Positions 63,438-64,000 of a stretch of 64,000 nucleotides of DNA are shown in pieces (within the stretch, counting starts at the first letter, position 1; each line of letters starts with the position of its first letter). The DNA comes from Methylomonas sp. AM2-LC. Lineage in GTDB: Bacteria > Pseudomonadota > Gammaproteobacteria > Methylococcales > Methylomonadaceae. The stretch covers positions 930,001 to 994,000 of the forward strand of contig NZ_CP157005.1 in NCBI RefSeq assembly GCF_039904985.1, given 5' to 3'. Below the pieces are notes generated by a model. That model saw only the letters and a program-made list of their open reading frames with translations. It did not search any database and was not told the origin of the DNA. Position numbers and translations under genes: made by a program.

Positions 63438-63445
63438 CTTTTTAG
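63380..63445 (+). pseudogene. Worn 3' end of a second exbD
   Basis: In the second frame this reads VEKVMVSAQRPRVGMLSLLT F-stop, aligned to the end of exbD (VAKVMASAQRSGVGKLSFVT). The match starts abruptly. It has no start and lies partly inside the 3' end of the IHF-like frame. It shows that a tandem exbD copy existed or that the IHF-like gene was inserted into a duplicated exbD. Confidence 0.7.
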
Positions 63446-64000
63446 CAATGCCTTAGCCCACTGCGGTTGTTTCGAACTGTACCCACCCCCAATTAAGCTC
63501 TTTTACAATTTGGATAGTAGACAGATGGGCGTACCTTTTCGGTATGCCCATTGAAATCTTCAAAATGGCACGCCTGGCTGTTATCTAAGCAAGGATATAT
63601 TTTGGGATTACTAAAATCCTGAGTACAAAGACTAGCCATATATCCGATATCAATGAGCAAATAGGTTTATTTGCGTTAGGGATATTCGTTCTTTACATTT
63701 ATTAAAACGTACATAATGACACCGCAAAGCAAAGCATGCAAAGTTAGGCTGAATATGGGGTGTACGATTTTTTATTGGCAATTTAGCAGCATCGAATTTT
63801 TTGGGAGTAGTAAAAATGTAACAAAATTCAATTTTTGACGAAAAAATTATTATAGCAATCAATCTTTTCCTGTCGCCAGAGCAGGCAACTCATTAAAAAC
63901 AATATTTAAAACTGTAGTCATTTTCAGGGGAGTCGACACGGCGTTAAACAACCGCTAGATCTACGTTATCAATGCCCGGCCTAAAATGTCAGGATCGATT
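63446..64000. other. Right-end region without a recognised gene
   Basis: The 555 bp are A/T-rich with short frames only. No tRNA, att-like repeat, integrase or terminator was recognised. A 70-codon reverse frame (63650-63862) has a low-complexity, non-coding-like composition. Confidence 0.5.

Noticed and set aside
63650..63862. 70-codon reverse frame near the right end
   Set aside because: AT-rich, biased composition, no motif, no ribosome site.
1..64000. CRISPR arrays, tRNA/rRNA genes, integrase or att sites
   Set aside because: No regularly spaced repeats, tRNA cloverleaf, rRNA or recombinase gene was seen in reading.

Overview
The window looks like an integrative conjugative element (ICE) from a Gram-negative gammaproteobacterium. 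The style of the paralogous TonB receptors, the many FecI/FecR/receptor modules and the IS content resemble Methylococcales methanotrophs, but that is inference from gene style and not proven here. The conjugation genes follow the SXT/R391-like F-type order. The 3' end of traD and a DUF4400 membrane gene lie at the left edge. After a 17-kb interruption comes one tight block, traL-E-K-B-dsbC-V-A-(small PLMP-domain gene)-traC-trbI-traF-trbC/traW fusion-traU-traN (18.39-32.16 kb). Most neighbouring genes in it overlap at stop/start.

The two gaps in the conjugation map hold cargo at positions equivalent to SXT hotspots s043-traL and traN-s063. The left gap (1.05-18.3 kb) has two ECF sigma/anti-sigma/TonB-receptor modules, an ATPase, a vapBC pair, an IS21-type and an IS1380-type element, and an IHF-like gene. 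The right part (32.2-64 kb) has an HU gene, an S9 peptidase lipoprotein, an IS4-like element, two more sigma/anti-sigma/receptor modules, a SEC-C protein and a PepSY membrane protein (possible ferric reductase). It ends with an ABC + RND + TolC export operon, tonB-exbB-exbD and a second IHF-like gene. Together this is a nearly self-contained TonB-dependent metal/metallophore uptake and export island. Each receptor has an N-terminal STN domain, so its loading would signal through its FecR to its FecI.

Three features stand out. (1) The traV-traA-traC interval has a compact multi-hairpin RNA upstream of traA and, just after traA, an 87-residue protein that is only the PLMP (RRXRR) domain of IscB. 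This looks like a reduced or domesticated IscB/omega-RNA-type system with no nuclease nearby. (2) In three of four modules an antitoxin or toxin-antitoxin gene sits on the opposite strand between fecR and the receptor; two of these are orphan antitoxins. (3) Decayed copies of one small gene, each containing an 18-bp palindrome, lie 230-330 bp upstream of three of the four sigma genes.

Decay is visible and datable. The IS21 element (6-bp target duplication) cut off the tail of a VapB antitoxin. The IS1380 element (5-bp duplication) split a receptor gene that is otherwise in frame. An IS4-like element has a perfect 9-bp duplication. A permease start is duplicated around a RelE/Phd module, and a worn exbD tail follows the last IHF-like gene. 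I saw no tRNA, rRNA, CRISPR array, integrase or att site.
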